Positions 34,422 to 44,462 are shown, counted from the first letter of the stretch. The stretch is 64,000 nucleotides of DNA from Halalkalibaculum roseum (GCF_011059145.1 NZ_JAALLT010000002.1:310001-374000), one strand, 5' to 3'. Notes: generated from the sequence alone by a model not told the origin. Numbers and translations: made by a program.

Positions 34422-35068
34422 CAATTCGGCCAGGTTTCAGGCTTTTTACGCCAGTCAGCGAGGGTTTTTAGGTCCGACTCATCTACGTAGTCATTGTCTT
34501 TAGCCACTTCAATAAGCGTAGTATAGTCGGTGAGTGTATGTACGGGGACTTTGGCTTCTTCAAATCGTTGAATGGATTTATCAAAACCATAGGTAAAGAT
34601 ACTGAGTACTGCTTTGACTTCAGCGCCGATAAAACGAAGTGCTTCGACTACCGAAATAGCAGAGCCGCCGGTGGATATGAGATCTTCAATAACAATCGTG
34701 GATTCCCCTTTTTGAATACCACCCTCTATCTGGTTCCCCAAACCGTAGGCTTTGGCTTTGGCACGGACATAACTCATAGGTTTGTCAAGCGATCCTGCAA
34801 CCCATGCAGCGTGCGGGATACCTGCTGTGGCTGTTCCTGTGATGACATCCACATTGTCATATTCACCCTGGATGAAATCAATGAAATGAGTAGCAATTTT
34901 TTTTCTTATTTCGGGATAGCGCAGGGTTAACCTGTTGTCGCAGTAAATAGGGGAGTGCCAGCCCGAAGACCAGGTGAAGGGGTCATTGGGACGCAGAACA
35001 ACGGCATTAATTTCAAGCAGGTGAAGCGCTATTTCTTTTGCAAAATTTTGATCAATAATCATATTCAT
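34421..35068 (-). CDS. pyrE: Orotate phosphoribosyltransferase
   Basis: PyrE joins orotate with PRPP to form orotidine 5'-monophosphate in pyrimidine synthesis. The 215-residue protein has VDVITGTATAGIPHAAWVAG, the catalytic loop MSYVRAKAKAYGLGNQIEGG and the PRPP signature TIVIEDLISTGGSAISVVEA. An in-frame upstream region before 35068 contains no better start. The coding region ends inside a CCAGCCT tandem array. It stands alone: 69 bases separate it from pgpA on the same strand. Confidence 0.96.
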   Translation of the reverse strand: MNMIIDQNFAKEIALHLLEINAVVLRPNDPFTWSSGWHSPIYCDNRLTLRYPEIRKKIATHFIDFIQGEYDNVDVITGTATAGIPHAAWVAGSLDKPMSYVRAKAKAYGLGNQIEGGIQKGESTIVIEDLISTGGSAISVVEALRFIGAEVKAVLSIFTYGFDKSIQRFEEAKVPVHTLTDYTTLIEVAKDNDYVDESDLKTLADWRKKPETWPN

Positions 35069-35137
35069 TCAATTTTCAGATGCTCAACTAGCAATAAATA
35101 GTCGGAGTTTAACAATCTTTTGTTATCTCAATATTAT

Positions 35138-35620
35138 TTAAACCAAGCCGACGAGATAATTCAGTAAAAATAAGCATAAAAAAGCATAAAACCCTGCCAG
35201 TAAATCGTCAACCAGGATACCAAAGCCGCCGGGTAGCTTCTGCAGGTCGTTCACACCCAGGGGCTTTTTGATATCGAAGAATCGGAAAAACAGAAAGCCA
35301 AAGAGTAACAGGAGATAGATATTCATATTGCTTGATGCAAAGGGCAGTGCTATGAAAGCCATCCCTTGTCCGGCAAATTCATCCATTACCAGCGGGGAGG
35401 GGTCACCGCCCCATACTTTTTCACACTCTTCGGAGACCCAGATGGTTAAAAGGGAGCAGAGCAGGGTAAAGAGAGCCATACCGTACCAGGGAGTATACAT
35501 ACCCACAAAATAGATCGGGAATAAAGCAAAAAAGCTACCCCATGTCCCGGGTGCATTCGGCAAAAAGCCGGCATAAAAAAAGCTACCTATAATCGGTTTT
35601 AGTTTTCGCATTATGGTCAT
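35138..35620 (-). CDS. pgpA: Phosphatidylglycerophosphatase A
   Basis: PgpA dephosphorylates phosphatidylglycerol phosphate at the inner membrane. The 160-residue polytopic protein contains the family signatures FFYAGFLPNAPGTWGS, WGGDPSPLVMDEFAGQ and a C-terminal segment PGGFGILVDDLLAG, with about four membrane helices. Starts at 35620 and 35611 are both possible; either overlaps the end of pgsA, by 38 or 29 bases. Having pgsA directly upstream puts consecutive steps of phosphatidylglycerol synthesis in one unit. Confidence 0.93.
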   Translation of the reverse strand: MTIMRKLKPIIGSFFYAGFLPNAPGTWGSFFALFPIYFVGMYTPWYGMALFTLLCSLLTIWVSEECEKVWGGDPSPLVMDEFAGQGMAFIALPFASSNMNIYLLLLFGFLFFRFFDIKKPLGVNDLQKLPGGFGILVDDLLAGFYAFLCLFLLNYLVGLV

Positions 35621-36194
35621 TAAAGAATATTTCTTTGTTGGTTAAAATGTATTCTACTCCGGAATATAAAGTTAGTACTACTATGGCCATCATTCCCCAT
35701 TCGAGGATTCCCGATTGCATCAGCTCTCTGGAGTAGGTGCTGAGCCAAACATCCGTATTTATGAAAACCCCAACCATCAGCACCAGGTATAAGAAAATCA
35801 TTTGAGCCATGGTCTTGAATTTGGCAGTGAACCTGGTCTTCATGGAAATATTGCGATGATCGGCAATCATCCGCATACCTGTAACGATGACATCCCTAAG
35901 TACGATGACACCCACTGCCCACCAGGGAAATTGTTCAGCATTAATAAAAGGCAGGCATATAAAACCTGCAAACGTCAGGAATTTATCCGCCAGGGGATCG
36001 AGAAAGACACCGTAGGCAGTTTGATAGCCATACAAGCGCGCAATGTAGCCGTCGAAAAAATCCGTAACAACGGCAACAGCAAAAATCCCGACACTAAGAG
36101 CCCTCCAAACTACTTCGTCCTGTATATATAGAAGCAGGAAAATCGGTGCAAGAATCATCCGTGTGGCACTCAATATGTTGGGTAATCGACGCAC
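35583..36194 (-). CDS. pgsA: CDP-diacylglycerol-glycerol-3-phosphate 3-phosphatidyltransferase
   Basis: PgsA makes phosphatidylglycerol phosphate from CDP-diacylglycerol and glycerol 3-phosphate. The 203-residue membrane protein has the opening PNILSATRMILAPIFLLLYI and the CDP-alcohol phosphotransferase signature DFFDGYIAR, followed by GVFLDPLADK, which supplies the metal-binding aspartates. About five membrane helices are visible. Its 3' end overlaps pgpA, whose product acts on the PgsA product, so the two are probably translationally coupled. Confidence 0.94.
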   Translation of the reverse strand: MRRLPNILSATRMILAPIFLLLYIQDEVVWRALSVGIFAVAVVTDFFDGYIARLYGYQTAYGVFLDPLADKFLTFAGFICLPFINAEQFPWWAVGVIVLRDVIVTGMRMIADHRNISMKTRFTAKFKTMAQMIFLYLVLMVGVFINTDVWLSTYSRELMQSGILEWGMMAIVVLTLYSGVEYILTNKEIFFNDHNAKTKTDYR

Positions 36195-36473
36195 GGCACA
36201 AAGATAGCAATACTTTAAGAGAATAAAATGTTTTTTAGAATGACTGCAGACCTCATGAATGACTCACTTATTAAACCCGGCAAATTGAAATATTTTCAAT
36301 GGATATGACACAGCATCGAAGAGCTTTCCCAACTTAATATCTCCGTCAAGCCAACAGATGCCTCAGATCTCTTCACGCAGCTTATATTGTAAATTAATTG
36401 ATAAACGTCTTCGAAAAGCGTAGCGCTTTACCTATTTTCATTTCGTTTGAAACTATCATTTATATCAATACGA

Positions 36474-37766
36474 ATGACCGGCATAATTATAAGTATTGGC
36501 AATGAATTGCTTATCGGTGATACAGTTAATACCAATGCAAGTTGGCTGGGTAAGTTTTTGGTCGATCAGGGTATTGAAGTGATCCGTATTCATACCATAA
36601 GCGATGATCTATCGATAGTCAGGGATACCATAAATGAGAGTCTCGAAGCGGCCGATATCGTCATAAGTACGGGAGGTCTGGGGCCGACGCACGATGATGT
36701 TACCAAAAAGGCGGTTGCGATGCTGTTTAATGCAGAAATGACGGTTCATAAACCGACACTTGGATTTATAAAAAAGATCTTTGAAAAGAGGAATATCCCT
36801 TTCAGCAAATCCAATTATGAACAGGCGGAAGTTCCCGATAATGCCGAAGTGCTGTTCAATAAACAAGGGACGGCCCCGGGACTTTGGTTCGAAGAACGAG
36901 ATTCTTTACTGGCCGTTCTGCCCGGCGTACCCTATGAGATGAAAGAGCTGGTTAACCATAAAGTTAAACCCAAACTGGAAGCAATAACCGGTGGTAATGA
37001 GAAAAGATACTCGCGCTATCTGTTGACGTCCGGGGTGGGCGAGAGTACTTTGAGCGACAATGTCGTCGGGAATCTCGAACCTTTTCTGAACGACAATCTT
37101 TCGGTTGCCTACCTTCCGAGTCCGCAGGGAACCCGTATCCGTATCAGCGGCTATGGCCATTCCGAGGAAGAGGTAGAAGAGCATATGAAACCTGTAATAG
37201 ATCATATTCTGGAAAAGGCTTCATATCTCATAGTCGGTGAGGGGAAAGAACTGACGCTAGGTGAAGCACTTGGCAACCTGCTACGAGAAAAAAAACTTAC
37301 ACTCGCCATTGCCGAAAGTTGTACCGGCGGACAGATAGCTGATAGTGTTACCAATATTCCAGGCAGTAGCGACTATTTTCTGGGAGGTATGGTAACCTAT
37401 TCCAACAAAGCCAAAGTACAATTACTGGATGTGAGTGAAAATGATCTTGAACGATATGGAGCCGTCAGTAAACAGGTGGCTTTACAAATGGCTAGGGCAG
37501 CTGCCTCAAGTTTCGGTGCCGATATCGGTATATCCACCACCGGTATTGCAGGACCGGGTGGAAGCACCGAGGAGAAACCGGTGGGAACTGTATGGGTGGG
37601 TTTCTGGTCAAAGGATGATTATTTTGCTGTCAAGGCTCTTTTTACAAACGACCGGCTGATCAATAAAGAACGCAGTTCGGCTGTTGCCCTGGAAATTATT
37701 CGCAGAAAGATTCTGGGATATGAGAAACTTCCCTATGATTTAAAGCCCCAATATACCGATGCCTAA
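36474..37766 (+). CDS. cinA: CinA-family protein (NMN deamidase-related)
   Basis: About 430 residues from the ATG at 36474; a TTG nine codons earlier is in frame but less likely because the family starts at the GIIISIGNELLIGDT strand. The N-terminal molybdopterin-binding-like domain (IVISTGGLGPTHDDVTKKAV) is followed by the C-terminal CinA domain (AIAESCTGGQIADSVTNIPG, then ISTTGIAGPGG), which deamidates nicotinamide mononucleotide in NAD recycling. The outer-membrane gene downstream overlaps its last 8 bases. Confidence 0.93.
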   Translation: MTGIIISIGNELLIGDTVNTNASWLGKFLVDQGIEVIRIHTISDDLSIVRDTINESLEAADIVISTGGLGPTHDDVTKKAVAMLFNAEMTVHKPTLGFIKKIFEKRNIPFSKSNYEQAEVPDNAEVLFNKQGTAPGLWFEERDSLLAVLPGVPYEMKELVNHKVKPKLEAITGGNEKRYSRYLLTSGVGESTLSDNVVGNLEPFLNDNLSVAYLPSPQGTRIRISGYGHSEEEVEEHMKPVIDHILEKASYLIVGEGKELTLGEALGNLLREKKLTLAIAESCTGGQIADSVTNIPGSSDYFLGGMVTYSNKAKVQLLDVSENDLERYGAVSKQVALQMARAAASSFGADIGISTTGIAGPGGSTEEKPVGTVWVGFWSKDDYFAVKALFTNDRLINKERSSAVALEIIRRKILGYEKLPYDLKPQYTDA

Positions 37767-39744
37767 AAAGTTGACATATCTGATTGCTTTTTTGTTTTGC
37801 TTGACGCATGCGGGTATGGCACAAGTAGATAGCAGCGCTACAGATTCTATAGCGGTTGATACAACCGGTATGGGGGTAGGTATAGACGCAGTTACAGATA
37901 CGACACGCAGCGATTCGGTTGCCTCCGATTCTGTGGAAAGCGTATTCAAAGTAGTACCCTGGAAGTATCACCGTTCGCTAGGCTCGGAACTGACAAGTTC
38001 AGACAGCACGTTGAGATGGCAGATCTGGCCCGACTGGACCTACAAGACAAATCGTGACCCCGGGGTAATATCTTATCGTCTCGGTACCATCGAGCGAAAC
38101 AACGCTTTTTTGATTGATGCTCAAGAGCCTCGCTATCAGCGATTAAGCTGGGAGGGTATGAATTTAAATGATCCGGTCAGCGGCTCGGTATACTGGAACT
38201 TAATACCAACCCATAAAATCAACTCATTCTACAGCGAGGATAACGGTCTCTTTTACGATACCAATTTTTACCTGAGGCAGTACTATCTGAACCGCCCTTT
38301 GACCAAGCTCAACTATGAAGAGAGTAAATTCGATTATCGCAGTCTTGAATTTTTGGTAAGCCAGAACTTCTCGCAGAAGACTAATGTAGAGCTCAGTTAC
38401 TGGGATCGCCGGGCAGGAGGGGAATATGGTAATTCCAATGTAGCAGGCAGACAGATTTATGCTCGTGTATTCCACCAGCTGGATCACCGGCAGTCGCTGA
38501 AGCTGAAATTTCTTAGTAACAAATATACTGCGGGAGAGCCTTTTGGATATGTAATACCTGAACCGGAAAACTTTCCCTTCGACCGCTTCATCGCCAGTGC
38601 CAACGAATCGCGTGCAGAATCGGTTGTCAAAGCCTCTAACTTCTCAATGAGTTATTACCGGCGCGGCAGGGATACCACTGCGGTTACCGATAACTTTCAC
38701 ACGGGTTTGTTTTATAATAACAGGGGACGTGAATTGGAATATTCGGCAGATTCTACCTCATACCAGATACAGTCTTTCGGTGGAAGTACCAGGAAATGGC
38801 TTGAGCTGAACCCCTTATCCCTGGAAGGTGGTGTTACCTACGAAATTTTTAAAAATAAGAACCGGTCAAGTTCAAACCTGGATCAGGGTACCTGGAGTCT
38901 TTTTGAGGCGGATGGATCGGCAGTTTTTAAACCGATTGATTTCTTCGAGGTAAACGGCGAAGCCGCATACGGCTATAGATCAGATGGATTCGACTCGTAC
39001 CGGGTTGAGGCAGGTGCCGGTCTTTACGTAGGTGATGCCATTACGCTTGAGGTAAAAGCATCCAGCGGAACGATTATGCCTACTCCCCAACAATTATATT
39101 GGAATTCGACAGAATACCGTGGCGATGCTGCTTTGGTCAACGAGGAAGTAGAGGAGGTGATGGCTCGCCTGAGCCTGAGACCTTTTGATACCATTGAAAT
39201 AGGTGTAAAAGGTCAGGTAAAGGAGTTGAAGAACAGTATTATGGTAGGTACTGACAGCAGCTTTTATAATTCACCGGATTATAGATCGCTGGCGGTGACA
39301 CCATATTTTAACTTTGAGAACACTTTTTTAGAACTTTCGGGGTCTGCCACTTACCAGCAATTTGAAAATAGCTCTTCTCAGCTCTTTTTGAATGAGAATG
39401 AAAGAGTTTGGTTGAAAGGAAGTCTGTATGTTAAGGGATATTTGTTTGACAGGGCTACCTATGTCAAAGCCGGTTTTTCCGGAATGATGTCACCGTTTCG
39501 TTATCAGGCGGCAGATTATAACCCTGTGCTAGACTTCTGGCAGCCTTTGAGTGACGATTCATTGCTGCCGGTTTTCAATCGTCTTGACTTTGATCTTTCT
39601 GCCCGGGTACGTACCATAATGATTCTACTGCGATGGGAAAATATACTGGATGATGTCACCCAGCGCGGTTATTTTGAGACAGCCGGTTACCCAATGAGCC
39701 AGAGAAGATTTATCTTCGGTATTCGTACATTTTTTAGAAATTAA
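37759..39744 (+). CDS. TonB-dependent-receptor-like outer-membrane protein
   Basis: A 661-residue exported protein with a signal peptide (about residues 3-21, cut near GMAQ), a Ser/Asp/Thr-rich linker (about 22-60), a plug-like part with LSWEGMNLNDPVSGSVYWN, and then a long series of aromatic-ended beta strands ending in FIFGIRTFFRN, a typical outer-membrane barrel C-terminus with terminal aromatic. The plug-like piece is shorter than in full TonB receptors and no TonB box is evident, so it may be a porin-type relative. It overlaps cinA by 8 bases. The ligand is unknown. Confidence 0.72.
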   Translation: MPKKLTYLIAFLFCLTHAGMAQVDSSATDSIAVDTTGMGVGIDAVTDTTRSDSVASDSVESVFKVVPWKYHRSLGSELTSSDSTLRWQIWPDWTYKTNRDPGVISYRLGTIERNNAFLIDAQEPRYQRLSWEGMNLNDPVSGSVYWNLIPTHKINSFYSEDNGLFYDTNFYLRQYYLNRPLTKLNYEESKFDYRSLEFLVSQNFSQKTNVELSYWDRRAGGEYGNSNVAGRQIYARVFHQLDHRQSLKLKFLSNKYTAGEPFGYVIPEPENFPFDRFIASANESRAESVVKASNFSMSYYRRGRDTTAVTDNFHTGLFYNNRGRELEYSADSTSYQIQSFGGSTRKWLELNPLSLEGGVTYEIFKNKNRSSSNLDQGTWSLFEADGSAVFKPIDFFEVNGEAAYGYRSDGFDSYRVEAGAGLYVGDAITLEVKASSGTIMPTPQQLYWNSTEYRGDAALVNEEVEEVMARLSLRPFDTIEIGVKGQVKELKNSIMVGTDSSFYNSPDYRSLAVTPYFNFENTFLELSGSATYQQFENSSSQLFLNENERVWLKGSLYVKGYLFDRATYVKAGFSGMMSPFRYQAADYNPVLDFWQPLSDDSLLPVFNRLDFDLSARVRTIMILLRWENILDDVTQRGYFETAGYPMSQRRFIFGIRTFFRN

Positions 39745-39766
39745 CATTGATTCACATCATTACTCC

Positions 39767-40651
39767 ATGAGCTTAGGTTATGTTATCAAAGAAGGAATAG
39801 CGGGGCTCAAAAGAGCCAGGCTTGCCTCATTTACATCAACGTTCTCACTTTTTGTTGCCGTTTTGCTGCTGGGGATATTGGGCAGGGTAGCCTATAACGC
39901 TTATGAAGTGGCGCAATCGCTACAAAAATCCATCGACGTAGAGGTATTTCTGGAGGATCTTGACCAACGAACTACCGACGAGTTGCGTAGCCGGCTTGCC
40001 GACCAGGAGATGGTTCAAGACCTGACCTACATATCAAAAGACAGTGCTGCGGCAATATTCAAGGAGGAATTCGGGTCGGGTGGATCATCCCTTGCTGAGC
40101 TGAAGTTTTTACCGGCCTCTTTTAAACTTAAGATTAGTCCTGATGCTGATATCCAACGAGTTGATTCACTGGTGACGGCGATCGGGGAGTACCGCGGAGT
40201 TGATGAGGTCGAATTTAATCAGCAGCTGCTCGATTTAATGCAAACTCGATTCAGAACCGTTGCCATTGCCGGTTCAGGTATAGGTATTCTGATACTGCTC
40301 GTCTCGCTCATTCTGGTATTTAATACCATACGTCTTACCATTTATGCCAAGCGTGGATTGATCAAAGCAATGAAGCTGGTTGGAGCTACCAACAGCTTTA
40401 TTAGGCGTCCCTTCGTTGTTGAAGGCATCTTGCAGGGGCTTGCTGCAGGCACTCTGGCTACCGCACTTACCTTCGTTATCTTCCAGTATGTATTACCCGA
40501 ATACATACCACAATTCGGCATTCTTAGCTGGCCGTTCGGACGGTGGTATTATCTCAGCGGGGCCATGATATTACTGGCCATCATGATGGGTTACTGGGGC
40601 AGCCAGTGGGCAGCGCGAAAGTTTATCAGGGAGACATCTATATCGGAATAA
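39767..40651 (+). CDS. ftsX: Cell division protein FtsX
   Basis: FtsX is the membrane subunit of the FtsEX ABC-type complex that activates septal peptidoglycan hydrolases. The 294-residue protein has an N-terminal helix (about 22-45), a periplasmic domain (VEVFLEDLDQRTTDELRSRL and VDEVEFNQQLLDLMQTRF flank it) and three more helices including the family segment AKRGLIKAMKLVGATNSFIR. ftsE is not in the window. It begins 22 bases after the outer-membrane protein gene. Confidence 0.92.
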   Translation: MSLGYVIKEGIAGLKRARLASFTSTFSLFVAVLLLGILGRVAYNAYEVAQSLQKSIDVEVFLEDLDQRTTDELRSRLADQEMVQDLTYISKDSAAAIFKEEFGSGGSSLAELKFLPASFKLKISPDADIQRVDSLVTAIGEYRGVDEVEFNQQLLDLMQTRFRTVAIAGSGIGILILLVSLILVFNTIRLTIYAKRGLIKAMKLVGATNSFIRRPFVVEGILQGLAAGTLATALTFVIFQYVLPEYIPQFGILSWPFGRWYYLSGAMILLAIMMGYWGSQWAARKFIRETSISE

Positions 40652-40678
40652 CCTGATCGTTTCAGATTAGAAAATTGA

Positions 40679-41038
40679 TCATTCTGAAATCCACTTCCTA
40701 GCCCACTTGCTCTCCTCAAAAGGGAAGGCCTTCACCTCAACATTTGGAAATAATTTATCGGCTGCTTCAGCTACTTTTTGCATCCACTGCTGGTCGGTAA
40801 TAATGGCCTCTTTTTCAATCTGTTTCCAGTGCTTGATGCCAAACTTGATATCTTTCAGCACGGCTTTTGGAGACATGCCACCGTATGATTCCAATTCGGC
40901 ATACAACCGGATATTTTGAAACTCTTTTAGCTTGTCTTCACAGAAAGAGGCAATTTTATCAAACTCTTCTTCTGTCAGCTTTCCGTCAATTTTTATTCCT
41001 ACGACGTTACCACGTTGAAAGTCTATCAATTCGACCAT
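40679..41038 (-). CDS. SpoIIAA/STAS-like protein
   Basis: About 119 residues from the ATG at 41038; the start at 41071 would add 11 residues without family match. The sequence VELIDFQRGNVVGIKIDGKL, then EEFDKIASFCEDKLKEFQNI and LKDIKFGIKHWKQIEKEAII, fits the SpoIIAA-like (PF11964) variety of STAS fold, soluble and without a signal peptide. These are found as single genes of unknown role. A 7-bp inverted repeat (caaagat/atctttg, 41111-41132) lies in its upstream region. It converges on ftsX. Confidence 0.8.
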   Translation of the reverse strand: MVELIDFQRGNVVGIKIDGKLTEEEFDKIASFCEDKLKEFQNIRLYAELESYGGMSPKAVLKDIKFGIKHWKQIEKEAIITDQQWMQKVAEAADKLFPNVEVKAFPFEESKWARKWISE

Positions 41039-41343
41039 AAAAGATGTGGTTGATTGAAAATAGTGCGACAATATTCAAGCACGTAACTAAAGAAAAAATA
41101 GATGCTTGATCAAAGATATTATGACATCTTTGTAGTGTTATTCAGTTATGCTGAAAATTAAAGTCCGTTTTATTGGAACCGAAAAACAGATCTATTAATA
41201 CCCTTGCTGATATTGAACCATTTAATAATTATCTCTAAAAAGTAGATTTTATTCTATTTAATGTTAAATTGAAGCAACTAAGCATCATTTACTGTTTCTC
41301 CGACTGATGTCCACCTCTAATATTAGCTAACCCTAAAATCAGT

Positions 41344-43890
41344 ATGCCGTCATCATATCTGCACTATGATATCATAGAAAAGCTGGGCGAAGGCGGCATG
41401 GGCCTCGTTTATTTGGCCAAAGATACCAAGCTGAATCGCTACGTAGCCTTGAAGTTTTTGCCAAGGCACATTTCAAACGATGAAATTGAACGAAAGCGCT
41501 TCAGGCAGGAAGCTCAGTCAGCTGCTTTTCTAAACCATCCCAACATTGCCCAGGTCTATGCCATTGAAGAGGTTGATGACCAGCTTTTTATTGTATTGGA
41601 GTACATTGAGGGTAAAGAACTTAAAGAACTGGTTGAAGAGGAAACTCTTACGGTAGATGAAAAGTGGGAGCTGGCGCTGGAAATTGCACAGGGAATCAAC
41701 GCCGCCCATAAGAAGGGGATTGTTCACCGTGATATTAAGTCTCGGAACATTATGATCAATGAGTCGGGAACAGCTAAAATTATGGATTTCGGATTAGCCA
41801 GGATGGAAGGTGCTGATCGAATCACCAAGACAGGGACTACCATCGGTACTACGGCTTATATGGCACCCGAACAGCTGACCGGTGAGGAAATCGACATGCG
41901 CTCTGATATTTGGTCTTACGGTGTGGTGCTGTATGAACTCTTTACGAAGTCTCTTCCCTTTGATGGTGCCTATGAGCCGGCCATCATGTACGCTATCACT
42001 GAAAATGATCCGGTACCAATTTCAGATCACCAAAAAGAGGTTCCTGAAAGAATTGTCCATGTAATTGAGCGATGCCTTGAGAAAAATAGAACATACCGGT
42101 ATCAAACATTTGAAGAAGTGTTGAATGATCTCATTTCTGAAAAAACCACTCCTGTTAAAAGGCCGCATCAGACCACTTCAAAGAAGAATGCTGCAAGTAA
42201 AGACTACACCGGTTATCTCGTAGCAGCTGTTGCTGCTGCGGTGTTGCTACTGGCTTTTATCTATATCAGCCGGGATACTAACTTAAATCTGACGGGTAAC
42301 AGTATACCTGATAAAAAATACCTGGCCGTACTGCCCATAGAAAATATCGGGGAGGATCCCGATCTGCAGGTGCTCAGTGTTGGTTTGGCGGAAACCTTTT
42401 CTTATCGACTTTCAGAACTGGAAAAGTATGAGGAGTCATACTGGGTTACTCCGGCCGGTGAAATCAGGAAGGAGAATGTGAGGAGTGCCACACAGGCTCA
42501 TAAAATATTCGGTGTGAATCTTGCCATCTCGTCCACGATTCAAGCCTTTGGAGATTCCACTCGTCTCATTCTTGAACTTGTGGATGCTGATAACATCCGA
42601 AGGCTTGAAACCGTACAGATAGTAGTCGCCTCGGAGAATCTGGCTTCGCTTGAAAAAGATGGCATCAAGGCTATGCTTGCGATGCTGGATATACAAATCA
42701 ATCCGGAAATCAATCAGACTATCAACCAGGGAGATACGTCCGACCCGGAAGCTTATGAGTATTACTTAAGGGGAAGAGCTGCTTTGCAAATGTACAATTC
42801 ACCCGACAGCCTTAAACAGGCGGTCGAGCTATTTAAAAAATCAATTGCTCTGGATCCTGAATTTACACTAGGCTATTCTGGTCTCGGTGAATCCTATTGG
42901 CGTCTTTACCAGGATACGGGAGAAGTACCCTACGTTAGTCAGGCAGAAGATGCTCTGAATGAGGCTCTTGAACTAAATGAAAACCTGGCCCAGGTCCAGA
43001 TGCTGCTTGGCCTTCTTAAATCAGGAACGGGGAACTACAGGGAAGCAGAGAAGATATTTGAAAAAGCTCTTGAAATGGATCCAAAACACACGCCGGCTCT
43101 GCGTGGTCTTGCCGGTGTATATGCAGAAATGGGAGATCCGAAAAAGGCTGTGGAAACTTACCGAAAGGCCATAGACCTAAAACCTGAGTATTGGGAGGGG
43201 CATAAAGGGTTAGCCATACACTATCTCAGTACCGGCGATTTTGAAAATGCGATTAAGGAGTTCACAATGGTAACCCGACTTACTCCTGACAATAGCTCGG
43301 CTTATTCCAATTTGGGTGCAGCCTACTTATATAACGGTGAAAATGATCGGGCCAGGGAAATGTTTGTTAAATCCATGTCACTGGAGAAGAATTCAGCAGC
43401 TGCCAATAATCTTGCTTATCTTTACTTTACCGGGGGTAAGTATCAACAAGCTGCCGAAATGTATGAGGTAGTTTTGCAGGATTATCCCAACAGGTACCAG
43501 TATTGGGGTAACCTGGCAGTAGCCTATGAGTACAGCGGGGAGGAGAAGAAGTCGGAAGAGGCCTACTTGACTGCTATAGACAGGGCCAAGGATCAGTTGG
43601 AGGTAAATCCCAGAAACGCGGAAGTGTTGGCTGATCTGGGTGCCTATTATTCTGATGTTAAAGATACTACACAATCCCTTGAATTTATGAGACGTGCTTT
43701 AAATGTGGATTCGGAAAACATCATGGTCAGGGAGCGGGCGGTTTCTACTTACGAGAGCCTTGGCATGCGAGAGGAGGCCTTGAAATGGATTAATGCATCT
43801 ATCATCACAACTATTGAAACACAGCCTGAGCTACAGGATTTAATCAAGGACCCAAGATTTCGGGAGCTTGCTGAAAAGTTCAAGGAATGA
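41344..43890 (+). CDS. Ser/Thr protein kinase with periplasmic TPR array
   Basis: An 848-residue Hanks-type kinase. Kinase domain about residues 8-270: GEGGMGLVYLAKDTKLNRYV, Lys37, catalytic HRDIKSRN with Asp130 and DFGLAR with Asp148, all intact. A single membrane helix spans about 290-309. The outside part has an alpha/beta domain (about 318-465, YLAVLPIENIGEDPDL), a fold seen in FlgO-like and adenylate-cyclase-linked proteins, then about nine TPRs to the end. The layout suggests a receptor whose TPR region senses or scaffolds in the periplasm. A small anchored protein gene follows closely. Confidence 0.93.
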   Translation: MPSSYLHYDIIEKLGEGGMGLVYLAKDTKLNRYVALKFLPRHISNDEIERKRFRQEAQSAAFLNHPNIAQVYAIEEVDDQLFIVLEYIEGKELKELVEEETLTVDEKWELALEIAQGINAAHKKGIVHRDIKSRNIMINESGTAKIMDFGLARMEGADRITKTGTTIGTTAYMAPEQLTGEEIDMRSDIWSYGVVLYELFTKSLPFDGAYEPAIMYAITENDPVPISDHQKEVPERIVHVIERCLEKNRTYRYQTFEEVLNDLISEKTTPVKRPHQTTSKKNAASKDYTGYLVAAVAAAVLLLAFIYISRDTNLNLTGNSIPDKKYLAVLPIENIGEDPDLQVLSVGLAETFSYRLSELEKYEESYWVTPAGEIRKENVRSATQAHKIFGVNLAISSTIQAFGDSTRLILELVDADNIRRLETVQIVVASENLASLEKDGIKAMLAMLDIQINPEINQTINQGDTSDPEAYEYYLRGRAALQMYNSPDSLKQAVELFKKSIALDPEFTLGYSGLGESYWRLYQDTGEVPYVSQAEDALNEALELNENLAQVQMLLGLLKSGTGNYREAEKIFEKALEMDPKHTPALRGLAGVYAEMGDPKKAVETYRKAIDLKPEYWEGHKGLAIHYLSTGDFENAIKEFTMVTRLTPDNSSAYSNLGAAYLYNGENDRAREMFVKSMSLEKNSAAANNLAYLYFTGGKYQQAAEMYEVVLQDYPNRYQYWGNLAVAYEYSGEEKKSEEAYLTAIDRAKDQLEVNPRNAEVLADLGAYYSDVKDTTQSLEFMRRALNVDSENIMVRERAVSTYESLGMREEALKWINASIITTIETQPELQDLIKDPRFRELAEKFKE

Positions 43891-43952
43891 CCCTGATCAG
43901 TTTGGTAAAATCTTTTTTTGGAAAATTCACCCTAACTCAAATACAAATATCT

Positions 43953-44405
43953 ATGATTAAAAAGCCGATTTATGCCATCATTTTTACGCTACTATTTTCG
44001 GTAACCGCCGGGATGGTCTACTATGATTTTGACGCCGGTGAAATGCTTGCCACGATTAATGTCAGAATTCAGGAAGACAACCAGGATAACACCTGGAGAG
44101 TAAAAGACAATGAGGGTCGGAATATGGGGACCATCAATGCAAATAGAAACGATAGCGATCAGATCAACTGGCTGACTGTTGGATCAGACATGGTTTTCAC
44201 CTTCGACAAAGATGTCAACAGGTATTTCGAGTTTGAGGAGGGACTGTTTGAAGATGGATATACTCAGAGGGTGGAGGCCAATAAGAGAATCAGTTTGACG
44301 GTTCGTGAAGATGCGCCCGCCGATACGCTAATCTATAATGTCTTTGTAATCTCTGCAGAGAAGTACGTAGTGGGCAACTCACCACCTAAAGTCGTAATCA
44401 GATAA
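43953..44405 (+). CDS. Small membrane-anchored or exported protein of unknown function
   Basis: About 150 residues from the ATG at 43953, which puts two lysines before a hydrophobic stretch as in signal peptides. An alternative ATG at 43887 overlaps the kinase stop (ATGA) and would add 22 residues. After the membrane segment (about 6-26) the protein is acidic and strand-rich with DNTWRVKDNEGRNMGTINAN. No family is recognised. Its position right behind the kinase gene, and the terminator 25 bases downstream, suggest it works with the kinase. Confidence 0.7.
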   Translation: MIKKPIYAIIFTLLFSVTAGMVYYDFDAGEMLATINVRIQEDNQDNTWRVKDNEGRNMGTINANRNDSDQINWLTVGSDMVFTFDKDVNRYFEFEEGLFEDGYTQRVEANKRISLTVREDAPADTLIYNVFVISAEKYVVGNSPPKVVIR

Positions 44406-44430
44406 AGTGGAGATGCAGTGACGAACTTCA

Positions 44431-44462
44431 AGATGCCCCAAACCGGGCATCTTATTTTTTTA
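44431..44462 (+). terminator. Intrinsic terminator behind the kinase operon
   Basis: agatgccc (44431-44438) pairs with gggcatct (44445-44452), followed by tatttttttt, 25 bases after the preceding stop. Confidence 0.82.

Noticed and set aside
40652-40690. Terminator between ftsX and the STAS-like gene (tttcag/ctgaaa)
   Set aside because: The 6-bp arms are separated by a long loop with no T-run; too weak to report.
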